Part shown: positions 18,604 through 30,346 of the stretch, in pieces
Position numbering within the stretch: position 1 is the first letter of the stretch
Layout: every line of letters starts with the position of its first letter
Source of the DNA: Hyphomicrobiales bacterium
Lineage (GTDB): Bacteria; Pseudomonadota; Alphaproteobacteria; Rhizobiales; Beijerinckiaceae
Length of the DNA: 64,000 bases
NCBI GenBank assembly: GCA_900470095.1
Contig: UBZM01000024.1
Coordinates: 15,142 to 79,141, forward strand
Direction: 5' to 3'
Translations under genes and position numbers: made by a program
The notes under the pieces: generated by a model
The model's input: only the letters and a program-made list of their open reading frames with translations
Databases searched by the model: none
What the model was told of the DNA's origin: nothing

Positions 18604-19509
18604 CTATGAGGGCTCCGCCTTCTGCCCGGAGAGTGCGGCGCGTACGGCATCAAGCATCGCGAAGCCGTCTTCGGGCTCGGCCTGCAACGGCAAGCGCCCA
18701 AGTCGATCCTGCTGGAGAACGACGCCCTCGGTGACGGCCGGGTCAATGCCAAGCTCGCGAAGCGTCAGCGCGGCCTCGCGCATTTCGGCGGCACGCCGGA
18801 CGCCATGCTGCAGCATGCGGCTGACATTGTAGGGAACGACCGTTGGCCAATCGAGCCCGGGATAGCTGCGCCCGAGGGAGCCGAGGATCAACGGGTCGAT
18901 TCCCGCGACGCGCGCCGCCATGAAACATTCATAGGTCAACGCCTCCAGTCCTTTGACCATGACGCTGCGGATCATCTTGATGATGGTTGCCGAGCCGATC
19001 TCCGGCCCTGCCGGCGCGAGCTCCATGCCGAAGCTCCCGAAGATCGCGATGAAGCTCTCGGCCGCCTCACCGGCGACCAGGCACGGTGTGGCATGGCGCT
19101 TGGGGTGAACCGGCGCCATGATCGCGAGGTCGATATAGGCACCGGGCGCGGCAAAGGCCGCGGCCGCCTCGCGCTTGCGGCCGGGCGATACCGAATTGAC
19201 GTCGACGAAGACCTGGCCGGAGGTAAGACGCGACGCAGCCTGGCAGGCGGCGTCGAGGCTGTCGGCCGCGGTGACGGCCGAGAACACGAAGTCGGCGCCG
19301 GCCAGCGCGGCCTCGAGGCTGTCGGTGAGGCGGACGCCCAGGCGCTCTGCCGGCTTGCGGACGCGCTCCTGCGTACCCGCGGTGTCGAAGGCGGCAATCT
19401 CGACGATGCCGGCTTCGAGCAGGCCGCCGGCGAAGGCTTGCCCGGCCTCGCCGAAGCCGATGAAGCAGAGTCGCGGCGGGTTGGTGCGCGGGGAAACGGT
19501 TTGCAGCAT
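18604..19509 (-). CDS. NAD(P)-dependent oxidoreductase, beta-hydroxyacid dehydrogenase type with DUF1932
   Basis: Predicted dehydrogenase of the 6-phosphogluconate / 3-hydroxyisobutyrate superfamily, 301 residues. The Rossmann start LCFIGFGEAGQAFAGGL (residues about 14-30) binds NAD(P). VFVDVNSVSPGRK holds the substrate-contact region, and a helical C-terminal DUF1932 domain follows with the conserved Lys in IGSATIIKMIRSV. A GGAGAG sits 5-6 bases before the ATG. It is alone on its strand between two gaps; the LysR gene at 19891 reads toward it and may regulate it. The substrate cannot be told from sequence. Confidence 0.88.
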   Translation of the reverse strand: MLQTVSPRTNPPRLCFIGFGEAGQAFAGGLLEAGIVEIAAFDTAGTQERVRKPAERLGVRLTDSLEAALAGADFVFSAVTAADSLDAACQAASRLTSGQVFVDVNSVSPGRKREAAAAFAAPGAYIDLAIMAPVHPKRHATPCLVAGEAAESFIAIFGSFGMELAPAGPEIGSATIIKMIRSVMVKGLEALTYECFMAARVAGIDPLILGSLGRSYPGLDWPTVVPYNVSRMLQHGVRRAAEMREAALTLRELGIDPAVTEGVVLQQDRLGRLPLQAEPEDGFAMLDAVRAALSGQKAEPS

Positions 19510-19890
19510 GATGCTCTCCGCGATCAGAGAATCTGGCAGATATCGTCGAAGTCGAACCGCGCGGCGCGCGGTCTGACGCTCGCCGGGTCGCGATGACCGA
19601 TATTGTTCAGGACCTTGGACCTGACCTGACCGCCTGGGAAGAATTTGCCGTCCACGACATCATGCAGGACACCAGACATCGGCCGCAATCGAGACCGAGC
19701 GCCCGCGCCGCCATCAGCAGGTAGGTGCGCCTCACGGAAGAGAATGTCGAGGCAATGCTCGGATACGCACTGTCTTGAAGCCTGCGGAAGCATGAGCTGC
19801 GAACCTGCGGATGTGACGCCGGAAGCTATCCGCAGGATGCCCGACGCGTCTTCGTCTGCTGGTTCACAAGAGCTATAAGTGCCGGGAATA
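19510..19890. other. 381-base gap with a possible decayed coding remnant
   Basis: No intact gene. On the minus strand about 75 codons ending at 19524 read like protein (HLPADGGAGARSRLRPMSG, then HDVVDGKFFPGGQVRSK and ARFDFDDICQIL) but have no start or ribosome site of their own. The frame runs on backwards into the antisense of the LysR gene. This may be the tail of a lost gene, or chance. I recognise no family. Confidence 0.3.
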
Positions 19891-20871
19891 TCACGTGCCG
19901 GCGAGCGCATCCGGCAAGGCGCCGTCCTCGTCGAGCAGGCCGGTCGCCCGCAATTCGCGCAGATGGTCGCGCAGCGCCGCCAGCAGGGCCCCGACGCTCG
20001 GCGACCGTCGGCGATGGCGCAAGGTGATGATTCCGGCCGGCCTGCTGCCTGAGACCATGGGAACGGGCAAGATCCTGACGGCACCGCGGCCGAGATCGCC
20101 GGCGAGCATCAGCCGCGGCAGGATGGTGACATAGTCGTTCGACAAAACGAGCTCGCGGATGAAGGAAATCGAGGTCGAACGCAGCGGCGCGGCCAGCATC
20201 TCCAATCCGGAATAGGCGATCACCGCGTCGATCTCCTGGCCAAGGCGCTGTTCCAGCGAGGGTAGCACGAGACCGAACTTCCCGAGCTCGGTTCGCGCGC
20301 TGCCAGGGCGCCCGAGCAAGGGATGGCCGGCTCGTGCCAGGACCGAGATCGGCTCGTGATAGATCGTCTCGCGGTGAACATCATGCGCGGTCTCGAGCTC
20401 GTAGAGCCGCCCGACGATCAGATCGAGCTTGCCGCTCTCGAGCTGCGGCATCAGCTCGGCCGTGCGTCCCTGCACCAGCCTGATGTTCAGCTCGGGATTG
20501 GACGCGCGCAGCCGGCCGAGCGTCGGCGGCAGCACGCTCGTCGCAGCTGTCGGCAGGGCGCCGATGACCAGCGTGCCGGCCCGTCCCTGCTCGATCAGCC
20601 CGATATCGTCGGTGAGCCGCTCGACCAGCGACAGCATGGCCCGGCCGCGCTCGACAACGGCACGGCCGAAGGGATTGATCATCACGCCGCGCGCCATCCG
20701 GTCGAAGATGGGATGGCCGACGATCTGCTCGACATCCTGCACCGCCTTCGACACCGCGGGCTGCGTGATGCTGAGCGTGTGGGCCGCGGCCAGGAAGCTG
20801 CCCTGCTCGGCCACGGCAATGACGATCTCGATCTGCCGCAGCTTCAGGCGCGCATTGATCTGCGATCGCAT
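19891..20871 (-). CDS. LysR family transcriptional regulator (GbpR/PcaQ-like)
   Basis: Regulator of 326 residues. The N-terminal HTH (residues about 8-68) reads LKLRQIEIVIAVAEQGSFLA, then HTLSITQPAVSKAVQDVEQI, with VGHPIFDRMARGVMINPFG after it. The HPIFDR and NPFGR wording is typical of the GbpR/PcaQ branch, which controls sugar-binding proteins or aromatic-acid breakdown. The effector domain (about 95-305) includes GTLVIGALPTAATSVLPP. It is on the same strand as the DUF1932 dehydrogenase 381 bases downstream, so it may control that gene or one lost from the gap. Effector unknown. Confidence 0.9.
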   Translation of the reverse strand: MRSQINARLKLRQIEIVIAVAEQGSFLAAAHTLSITQPAVSKAVQDVEQIVGHPIFDRMARGVMINPFGRAVVERGRAMLSLVERLTDDIGLIEQGRAGTLVIGALPTAATSVLPPTLGRLRASNPELNIRLVQGRTAELMPQLESGKLDLIVGRLYELETAHDVHRETIYHEPISVLARAGHPLLGRPGSARTELGKFGLVLPSLEQRLGQEIDAVIAYSGLEMLAAPLRSTSISFIRELVLSNDYVTILPRLMLAGDLGRGAVRILPVPMVSGSRPAGIITLRHRRRSPSVGALLAALRDHLRELRATGLLDEDGALPDALAGT

Positions 20872-21160
20872 GGCCTGCCTCTCCCCATTGCAGGCAAGCC
20901 CTTTGCCCTAGTGCGGGGGCAATGACAAATTCGGGGAATCAGGAATCTCGCCGGCGCGCACCAACGAATCGATGAGCTGTCGGCCGGTTGGGCCTTCGCG
21001 GCGAGACCGCCCCACATGGTCGGGCGACCGCAATGGTGATTCTCGGGAGCGATCTGTTCGACGGGCTCTGAGCAACCCTGAGGGCCGAGCGCGGCAACCC
21101 ACGGTCACGGTCGCAGAGGCGACCCGCCACTCTCGATGATGTGATCGGGATCGGAAAATT

Positions 21161-21236
<76 letters not shown>

Positions 21237-21405
21237 ACGCTGGCCGATTGATTTGGGGGTCAACCGGCAAATTCCCGGACACCGCAGGAGTGGCTTCAAC
21301 TTCGAAGCCCGGCGATGTCCGCGTCGTCACTGTCGCGACGGAGGGCTCTATAGGCGGGCTCGGCGGAAGACACAAGCACCTATATCGCAGAAATATTTTT
21401 TGTCC

Positions 21406-21804
21406 TCAGACGTCCTCGTCGCCCTCGATGTCGCCATCGATCAGATCGGAGACGTCATCATCGCCTTCCTCGTCCTCTTCCAGGAACGTGTCGTCTTCCT
21501 CGGCAGCGATGTCGTCCTCGACCTCGATGTCGTCCTCGCTGGTGACAACCGCGTCCTTCTCGCTCGTCTCGGCATCAGCCTCATCGAGAGAGACAAGCTC
21601 GACCGCGCCGTCAGCGGCCTCGGTCTCGTCCTCGTCATCCGCTTCCTTGGCGACAACCGCGGCCGCTTTGGCCTGCGGCTCGAACATCGAACGCGGGAAA
21701 GCCTGCCCCGTATAGGGCGAGACGATCGGGTCCTTGTTCAGGTCGTAGAATTTGCGTCCCGTGGTCGGGCAAACGCGCTTGGTACCAAGTTCCGGTTTCG
21801 CCAC
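21406..21804 (-). CDS. TIGR02300 / FYDLN-acid domain protein
   Basis: Alphaproteobacterial protein of unknown function, 132 residues. The conserved head (residues 1-45) carries the namesake motif in RVCPTTGRKFYDLNKDPIVS and SPYTGQAFPRSMF. The rest is a low-complexity tail of Asp and Glu that must be disordered and strongly negative. The start is a GTG with GAAGG about 9 bases upstream; a short ATGA tandem repeat lies just before it. It is divergent from aroA. A basic partner such as nucleic-acid-binding or ribosomal protein would suit the tail, but that is only a guess. Confidence 0.88.
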   Translation of the reverse strand: MAKPELGTKRVCPTTGRKFYDLNKDPIVSPYTGQAFPRSMFEPQAKAAAVVAKEADDEDETEAADGAVELVSLDEADAETSEKDAVVTSEDDIEVEDDIAAEEDDTFLEEDEEGDDDVSDLIDGDIEGDEDV

Positions 21805-21835
21805 TGCGTCGGACCTTCATTCATTCATGTTTTGA

Positions 21836-23961
<2,126 letters not shown>

Positions 23962-24038
23962 GCCTGCCGATAAATCAATCTTGGCGAGAGCCGAAACGAG
24001 GTGCACACTTCCGCCGCGCCCTGATGGCGGAGGTGGCG

Positions 24039-24851
24039 ATGCGGCACGTGCTGTTCGGTCTCTTGAGTCTTGCGGCGGCCGGCTTCTGGACGAGCACGGC
24101 GTCGAATGCGCAGCCGGCGGCCACCCCGCCCGACGAGGTCGATCTTGCGCTCGTGCTGGCGGTCGACATTTCCTACTCCATGGATCTCGACGAACTCGCG
24201 CTGCAGCGCGGCGGCTATATCGAGGCCTTTCGCTCGAAGCAGCTGCACGACGCCATCGCCAAGGGCGCGCTCGGCAAGATCGCCGTGACCTATTTCGAAT
24301 GGGCCGGCGGCAATTTCCAGCATATCGTCAAGCCCTGGACAGTCATCGACACGCCGCAATCGGCCATCGCCTTTGCCGAGGAACTGGGCGAGGCCCAGAC
24401 ACGGCGCGGCCGGCGGACTTCGATTTCGGGCGCGATCGATCTCGGCATGCAGTTGCTCGAGCAGGCCAATGTCACCGCGATGCGCCGTGTAATCGACATC
24501 TCGGGCGACGGCGCCAACAATGACGGGCGCCCCGTTACCGCCGCGCGCGACGATGCCCGCGACAAGGGCATCAGCATCAACGGCCTGCCGGTGATGCTGA
24601 AGCAGGCGAGCTATTTCGATATCGACAATCTCGACGTCTATTACGAGGATTGCGTGGTCACCGGCATCGGCGCCTTCGTGATCCCGATCCGCGAGCGTCA
24701 CCAGTTCGTCGATGCGACCCGCACCAAGCTGGTGCGCGAGATTGCCGAAACTCAGGCTGCCGAGGCTACCATCCAGAAGGCGCAGTCCAAGGAGCCGCGC
24801 GTGTCCTGCCTCTCGGGCGAGAGACAATGGCGCGACCGGATGGGGAATTGA
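24039..24851 (+). CDS. DUF1194 domain-containing protein (VWA-like, exported)
   Basis: Function unknown; 270 residues. A signal peptide (residues 1 to about 24, ending SNAQP) predicts export. The DUF1194 domain resembles a von Willebrand A fold, with a MIDAS-like metal site in VLAVDISYSMDLDE (Asp-x-Ser-x-Ser), the Thr region in GRRTSISGAIDLG and VIDISGDGANNDG. ATG 24039 is preferred over ATG 24024 because GGAGG at 24029-24033 is spaced five bases from it. It is convergent with hrpB, with only 7 bases between stops. The family is found mainly in alphaproteobacteria. Confidence 0.88.
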   Translation: MRHVLFGLLSLAAAGFWTSTASNAQPAATPPDEVDLALVLAVDISYSMDLDELALQRGGYIEAFRSKQLHDAIAKGALGKIAVTYFEWAGGNFQHIVKPWTVIDTPQSAIAFAEELGEAQTRRGRRTSISGAIDLGMQLLEQANVTAMRRVIDISGDGANNDGRPVTAARDDARDKGISINGLPVMLKQASYFDIDNLDVYYEDCVVTGIGAFVIPIRERHQFVDATRTKLVREIAETQAAEATIQKAQSKEPRVSCLSGERQWRDRMGN

Positions 24852-24858
24852 GAGGACC

Positions 24859-27366
24859 TCAGGTGCCGCGCGGCTTCGCTCGCGTCGTCGGCAAAGCTGC
24901 GGCCGGATCGTCCGGCCAGAGATGGCGGGGATATCGGCCCTTCATGTCGGCCTTCACTGCAGCCCAGGAGCCGCGCCAGAAGCCCGGCAGATCGCGGGTC
25001 ACCTGGATCGGTCGATGCGCCGGCGACAGCAGCTCCAGAACGAGCGGCACGCGGCCGGCCGCGAGCGAGGGGTGCTGGGCGAGCCCGTAAAGCTCCTGCA
25101 CGCGCACCGAGATAGTCGGCCCTGCCTCGGCCGCGTAGTCGACGGCGAGATGAGAGCCGGTCGGTGCGGCGAAATGCGTCGGCGCCTCGGCATCGAGCCG
25201 GCGTTTCAGATCCCAGGGCAGCAGGCTTCCCAGCGCCGCGCCCAGGTCAGCCGGCTCGATCGCGGCAAGCGAGGTTCGCCCCTCGATATGGGGCGCCAGC
25301 CAGAGTTCCGGCTCTGCCGCGAGCCCGGCATCGGACAGGTCTGGCCAGGGATTGTCGCCGGCAGAGCCGGCCGCGGCCTGCTGCAGGAAGGCAGTGCGTT
25401 CGCGCAATTGCTGCTGTGCCTTCGTCCAAGGCAACAACCCGACGCCCAGCGTCGCGACGCCAACGGCCAGCACCGCAGCGTTCTCCGGCGTCCCCTCGAC
25501 CGGAAGCGGGCGCTCGGACAGGCTGATCGCGCCATAGCGCCTGATCGCGCGCGCGCGCAGGGCGCGGGCATTGCGGTCGAAGATCGTTTCCGTCCGCTCC
25601 TCCAGGCCGAAGGACGCGAGGCCCTCGGCGGCCTGACGCAGGACTTCGTCTTCACCGATCGCGGCACCGCCGAGGATTCGGGCCTGCTGTGCCATGCCCG
25701 TCATGTCCGCCACGACGATCCAGGGCTCGCGGGCGAGGCGCTGTGTCGGCTCCAGCGCCGCACCACGGCCATTGGCCAGGAGATACTGACCCGAACCCGG
25801 TGTGCGAAGCCTGGCGATTCGATCGGGATAGGCGAGCGCGAGCAGGAAACCGATGGAGCCCGGGGCGTCGCGGCCCGGCGGGCTCGCCTTCTGCGCCAAC
25901 CGGGCCCAGCCCTCCGCGAGGCGACGCATATCGGCGGCGCGACCACCGCGCTCCCGCCCGAAGCGCTCGGCCCGCTCGGCGAGATCCGTCGCATCCCCGC
26001 CGAGCCCCCGCTCGACCAGCAGCGCCGCCAGTTCCGCCGCTGCCCTGGCCTGGCCGAAACGCGCGGCGACGACGACCATACGGGCGAGGCGTGGCGGCAA
26101 CGGCAAGGCCTGCAAGGCCCGGCCGTCGGCGGTGATGCGGCCATCCTCGGCGAGTGCGCCAAGATTGAGCAGCAGCGCCCGCGCCTCCTTCAGGGCAGGG
26201 GCTGGCGGCTGGTCGAGAAAGGCAAGCGATGTCGGATCGGCGACGCCCCAGGCCGCGCAATCAAGCAGCAGCGGCGCGAGATCCGCAGAGAGGATTTCGG
26301 GCCGGGCGAAGGCTTCCAGCGCGCCGGTGCCAGCCTCCTCCCAGAGACGGTAGCACACGCCCGGTTCGGTGCGGCCGGCGCGGCCGCGGCGCTGGTCGGC
26401 GGCGGCGCGACTGACCCGGCGGGTCTCGAGACGGGTCACGCCGATATCCGGCTCGTAGACGGGGACGCGCGCGAGGCCGGAATCGACCACCACACGCACC
26501 CCCTCAATGGTGAGCGAGGTCTCGGCGATCGAGGTCGCCAGCACGATCTTGCGCCGTCCGGCCGGCGCCGGCAGCACGGCGCGATCCTGCTCGGCCTGAT
26601 CGAGCGCGCCATAGAGCGGCGCGATCTCGACCGCAGGATCGCGCACCCGTTCGCGCAGCCGCTCCTCGACCCGCCTGATCTCACCCTGTCCCGGCAGGAA
26701 GACGAGGAGCGAACCCGGTTGCTCGTTCAGGGCCTGCTGCACGGCCTCGGTGACCTGGTCCTCGATCCGCTTCAACGGATCTCGGCCGCGATAGCGCGTC
26801 TCGACCGGATAGGCCCGGCCCTGCGATTCGATGACCGGCGCGGCACCGAGCAGATTTGCGACGCGCGCCCCGTCTAGCGTGGCCGACATCACCAGGATGC
26901 GCAGGTCCTCGCGCAACCCGCCTTGCACGTCGAGCACCAGGGCGAGACCGAAATCGGCGTCGAGCGAGCGTTCGTGGAATTCGTCAAAGAGCACGGCGGC
27001 GATGCCGTCGAGCGCCGGATCGTCGAGAATCATCCGGGCGAAGACCCCCTCGGTGACGACCTCGATCCGCGTCTTCGGCCCGATCTTCGATCCGAGCCGG
27101 ACACGCAGGCCAACCGTGTCGCCCACGCGCTCCCCCAGCGTCTGCGCCATACGGCCGGCAGCTCCGCGAGCCGCGAGCCGGCGCGGTTCGAGGATGATCA
27201 GCTTGCCGCCAGCCGCCCAGGGCTCGTCGAGGAGGGCGAGTGGGACACGCGTGGTCTTGCCGGCGCCGGGAGGAGCGACCAGCACCGCATTCGGGCCAGC
27301 ACGGAGCGCCGCGGCGAGATCGCCCAGGACGGCATCGATCGGAAGCGGGGTATCGAAATCGCGCAT
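24859..27366 (-). CDS. hrpB: ATP-dependent RNA helicase HrpB
   Basis: DEAH-box helicase, 835 residues, full length. The motor motifs are in order: APPGAGKTTRVP (Walker A, about residue 31), DEFHERSLDADFG (motif II), VMSATLDG (motif III), the second RecA domain with SIAETSLTIEGV, and QRRGRAGRTEPGVCYRLW (motif VI). HA2 and the HrpB-specific C-terminal domain follow. Its substrate is not established for most bacteria. It is a single gene whose stop nearly touches the convergent DUF1194 gene. The long open frame on its plus strand is a shadow. Confidence 0.96.
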   Translation of the reverse strand: MRDFDTPLPIDAVLGDLAAALRAGPNAVLVAPPGAGKTTRVPLALLDEPWAAGGKLIILEPRRLAARGAAGRMAQTLGERVGDTVGLRVRLGSKIGPKTRIEVVTEGVFARMILDDPALDGIAAVLFDEFHERSLDADFGLALVLDVQGGLREDLRILVMSATLDGARVANLLGAAPVIESQGRAYPVETRYRGRDPLKRIEDQVTEAVQQALNEQPGSLLVFLPGQGEIRRVEERLRERVRDPAVEIAPLYGALDQAEQDRAVLPAPAGRRKIVLATSIAETSLTIEGVRVVVDSGLARVPVYEPDIGVTRLETRRVSRAAADQRRGRAGRTEPGVCYRLWEEAGTGALEAFARPEILSADLAPLLLDCAAWGVADPTSLAFLDQPPAPALKEARALLLNLGALAEDGRITADGRALQALPLPPRLARMVVVAARFGQARAAAELAALLVERGLGGDATDLAERAERFGRERGGRAADMRRLAEGWARLAQKASPPGRDAPGSIGFLLALAYPDRIARLRTPGSGQYLLANGRGAALEPTQRLAREPWIVVADMTGMAQQARILGGAAIGEDEVLRQAAEGLASFGLEERTETIFDRNARALRARAIRRYGAISLSERPLPVEGTPENAAVLAVGVATLGVGLLPWTKAQQQLRERTAFLQQAAAGSAGDNPWPDLSDAGLAAEPELWLAPHIEGRTSLAAIEPADLGAALGSLLPWDLKRRLDAEAPTHFAAPTGSHLAVDYAAEAGPTISVRVQELYGLAQHPSLAAGRVPLVLELLSPAHRPIQVTRDLPGFWRGSWAAVKADMKGRYPRHLWPDDPAAALPTTRAKPRGT

Positions 27367-27412
27367 GGCGCGATGTGACGCAGCCGGCGCGCGGACGCAA
27401 GCGATGGTGGAC

Positions 27413-28201
27413 TCAGGCTGCCTGCCGAAGCCCGACCTCGAAGGGGCTGACCGTGATCGCGCCCGATTTCACCGACACCATCGAGTTGCATCCGAGCGCC
27501 TGCCAGCAGTCGCGCGCGGCATCGACCGGCTCGGACGCGACGACGATGCTGTCGCTGCGGTTGCAGATATAGAGCGTCGGCGGACGCGTATCGGAAGACC
27601 AGCGCACGGCATGGATCGTCTCGCCATCGGCGAGCGCGGCGGCACAGCGCAAGGGCTCGCGAATGCCGGCCGCCTGCATCAGGGCCAGCGCCTCGCCCAA
27701 GGTCCAGGCCAGCGCTTCGCTGGGCGAACAGCCGTCCGCCATGCGGGCGAGCGCCAGCAGGAAGATCGCTTCCGAATCCGTCGTGCCGACACGGGCGGCA
27801 TAGAGCGAATCGGGAATCAGGCTCTCGAGCTTGCGGCGGATCAGGGCGTAGCCGCCGATCTGGCCATTATGCATGAAAAGATGCCGGCCATGGACGAAGG
27901 GATGGCAATTGGCCCGCGTCGTCGCCGTGCCAGTCGCAGCACGCACATGCGCGAAGAAGAGATGCGAGCGCACCTGACGGGCGATCGAGAGCAGGTTCTC
28001 GTCGGACCAGGCCGGCCGGACCTCGCGATACTGCCCGGGCTCCGGCTTCTCGCCATACCAGCCGACGCCAAACCCGTCGCCATTCGTGCCGGTTTTGGAC
28101 TCTTCGGCATGGAGCGACTGGTGAATCAGGGAATGGCAGGGCGAGGCGACGAAATCCTCAAGAAAGACCGGAACGCCGGAATAGGCGAGGAAACGGCACA
28201 T
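27413..28201 (-). CDS. Class II glutamine amidotransferase (YafJ/EgtC-like)
   Basis: N-terminal-nucleophile glutaminase domain protein, 262 residues. It starts MCRFLAYSG, so Cys2 becomes the N-terminal nucleophile after Met removal; this fixes the start at 28201 and rules out the longer frame to 28279. Further family motifs are GDGFGVGWYG (about residues 47-56), FFAHVRAATG and NCHPFVHGRHLFMHNGQI, then TDSEAIF. There is no fused synthetase domain and no ergothioneine gene nearby, so a specific EgtC role is not supported. It lies 46 bases before the start of hrpB, same strand. Confidence 0.9.
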   Translation of the reverse strand: MCRFLAYSGVPVFLEDFVASPCHSLIHQSLHAEESKTGTNGDGFGVGWYGEKPEPGQYREVRPAWSDENLLSIARQVRSHLFFAHVRAATGTATTRANCHPFVHGRHLFMHNGQIGGYALIRRKLESLIPDSLYAARVGTTDSEAIFLLALARMADGCSPSEALAWTLGEALALMQAAGIREPLRCAAALADGETIHAVRWSSDTRPPTLYICNRSDSIVVASEPVDAARDCWQALGCNSMVSVKSGAITVSPFEVGLRQAA

Positions 28202-28293
28202 GGTCGGTCCCGAATCAGGCTGCGGGCGGGACGCCGCATCGAGGAGATTATTCCATGAGAATGAACCGTGACATAACAAATCTTCCCCGAGCT

Positions 28294-28773
28294 CTACTCG
28301 CTGCAGGAAAAATCCAGCTTCGCTTCCTTGCGGCTCCTGCCGACCTTCACCTCGATCTCGAGCGGAGCGCAGGTGGCGCTGTCGAGCAGGAAGGCCTTGT
28401 GGATGCGTCCCTCCTCGCCGAAGAGGAATCCGCCATAGACGCGCCGGAGCAGGATCTTCTCGCCGGTCTTCGCCTTCTGCCTGACGGTGAGCGAGGCGAG
28501 GTCGCGGGCGATCTTGTCCGAGGATTTGGTGTTCTTCGCGCCGGTGAAGGCGAGCGTCACCAGGAGCGCATCGGCCGGCTCGCCGACTTCGCCCTCACCG
28601 ATCACGGTATTGTGGAGCGCCTTCTTCGTCCCGACGAGGTCGTCCGAGAGCCTGCCGGTGCGCTCGAGGAAGAGCTGGACCTTGATCCCCTCGACCGCAA
28701 CCTGGGCGAAAGCCGAAGACGAAGACGCCGCCAGAAGGCCTAGGCCGAACAGTGCGGAGAAAGGCGGTTGCAT
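28294..28773 (-). CDS. Exported hypothetical protein, 159 aa
   Basis: No named family recognised with confidence. ATG 28773 gives an export signal (residues 1 to about 23, ending SSAFAQ) and a compact domain with VKVQLFLERTGRLSDD-like wording, ALLVTLAFTGAK and KILLRRVYGGFLFGEEG. The C-terminal half has two Cys (ATCAPLEIEV and DFSCSE) that could form a disulphide in the periplasm. The frame extends to 29109, but the upstream part overlaps the divergent permease and is rejected. It is probably a periplasmic protein of unknown role. Confidence 0.72.
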   Translation of the reverse strand: MQPPFSALFGLGLLAASSSSAFAQVAVEGIKVQLFLERTGRLSDDLVGTKKALHNTVIGEGEVGEPADALLVTLAFTGAKNTKSSDKIARDLASLTVRQKAKTGEKILLRRVYGGFLFGEEGRIHKAFLLDSATCAPLEIEVKVGRSRKEAKLDFSCSE

Positions 28774-28927
28774 CGTCGAGGCCCCATCTGAATCACGCCC
28801 TATCGGCAGGATTGCGCAGCTATGCCATTTCGCCGTGAGGTTGCTAGCCCTCCGATCAGCCTTTACGCGACAACACAACCGGGCGATGACGGAAACCGCT
28901 CGATATCCGGATGGGGGGAGCGGGTCC

Positions 28928-30346
28928 GTGAAGACAGTGATTTCGCTTGCGGGCGCAGCTTTGGTGCTGTGCCTCATTCCCAGCCTCGCATTCGCGGCGG
29001 GCGATATCGGCGGGGCGACGCTCGGCGCAGCCTGGGCGCTCCCCTTTGCCGGCATGCTGCTTTCGATCGCGCTGGGTCCAATCCTGTTTCCGCATTTCTG
29101 GGAACTCAATTACGGCAAGTTCGCAGCCTTCTGGGCAGCGCTCGTGCTGGTGCCGCTCGTCCTCTTCCGCGGCTTCGATCCGGCGCTCGGATCACTGCTT
29201 CACACCGCGCTGCTCGAATATATCCCGTTCATCATCCTGCTCTTCGCGCTCTTCACCATTGCCGGCGGCATCCTGGTCGCCGGGAATCTTCATGGCACGC
29301 CAGCGACAAATACGGCTCTGCTGGCGATCGGGACCGCGATGGCGAGTGTGGTCGGCACGACGGGGGCCTCGATCATCATGATCCGGCCGCTGCTGCGCGC
29401 CAATGACGACCGCCGCCACAACGTCCATGTCGTCGTGTTCTTCATCTTCCTGGTCTCGAATATCGGCGGCTCGCTGACTCCGCTCGGAGATCCGCCGCTC
29501 TTTCTCGGCTTCCTGCGCGGCGTCAGCTTCTTCTGGACGACCCAGCACCTTCTGCCGGAGACCAGCTTTGCGGTCGCGGTGCTGCTGGCACTGTTCTTCG
29601 CGCTCGACAGCTATTTCTTCAGCAAGGAAAAGGGGGCTCCAGCCCTCAAGGATCCGACGCCGGACCGTGCCATCAAGCTCTTCGGCAAGGTCAATATCGC
29701 GCTGCTCGGCGGCGTCATCCTCGCCATCCTGATGTCGGCGAACTGGAAGCCCGGCACTGTCTTCGACATCCATGGCGTTCATGTCGAGCTGCAGAACGTG
29801 GTGCGCGACGCGATCCTGCTCGGCCTCGCGGGACTCTCGCTCGCATTGACCCCGAAGCCCGTGCGGGCCGGCAATGAATTCAGCTGGGGGCCGATCAAGG
29901 AGGTCGCCAAACTCTTTGCCGGCATCTTCGTCTGCATCATCCCGGTGCTGGCGATGCTGCAGGCCGGCAAGGACGGGGCGTTCGCATCGCTCGTCGCGCT
30001 GGTGACGCATGCGGACGGAACGCCGAACAACGTCGCCTTTTTCTGGCTGACCGGCCTCCTCTCGTCCTTCCTCGACAATGCCCCGACCTATCTGGTCTTC
30101 TTCGAACTTGCCGGCGGTGACGCGAAAGCCCTGATGACGACGGGCGCGTTGACGCTGACCGCGATCTCGGCCGGCGCGGTCTTCATGGGCGCCAACAGCT
30201 ATATCGGCAACGCGCCGAACTTCATGGTCTACGCCATCGCCAAGGATCGGAAGGTCAATATGCCGAGCTTCTTCGGCTACATGATGTGGTCAGGCGCGAT
30301 CCTGATCCCGCTCTTCCTGCTGCAGACGGTGATCTTCTTCAGGTAG
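28928..30346 (+). CDS. Sodium:proton antiporter-type permease (ArsB/NhaD-like)
   Basis: Polytopic inner-membrane transporter of the ion transporter superfamily, 472 residues, with about 11-12 hydrophobic helices. Signature segments are ATNTALLAIGTAMASVVGTT, then GASIIMIRPLLRAN, NIGGSLTPLGDPPLFLGFLRG, FLDNAPTYLVFFELAG and GANSYIGNAPNFMVYAIA. The paired NAP / TPLGDPP re-entrant motifs are typical of NhaD-like and citrate-type carriers. GTG 28928 follows GGGGGGAG; ATG 28886 is an alternative start with a weaker ribosome site. A signal-like first helix (ending AFAAG) precedes the core. Ion specificity is inferred from family only. Confidence 0.83.
   Translation: MKTVISLAGAALVLCLIPSLAFAAGDIGGATLGAAWALPFAGMLLSIALGPILFPHFWELNYGKFAAFWAALVLVPLVLFRGFDPALGSLLHTALLEYIPFIILLFALFTIAGGILVAGNLHGTPATNTALLAIGTAMASVVGTTGASIIMIRPLLRANDDRRHNVHVVVFFIFLVSNIGGSLTPLGDPPLFLGFLRGVSFFWTTQHLLPETSFAVAVLLALFFALDSYFFSKEKGAPALKDPTPDRAIKLFGKVNIALLGGVILAILMSANWKPGTVFDIHGVHVELQNVVRDAILLGLAGLSLALTPKPVRAGNEFSWGPIKEVAKLFAGIFVCIIPVLAMLQAGKDGAFASLVALVTHADGTPNNVAFFWLTGLLSSFLDNAPTYLVFFELAGGDAKALMTTGALTLTAISAGAVFMGANSYIGNAPNFMVYAIAKDRKVNMPSFFGYMMWSGAILIPLFLLQTVIFFR

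Noticed and set aside
24712-26877. 721-codon open frame antisense to hrpB
   Set aside because: Overlaps a full-length helicase with all motifs; translation has no domain.
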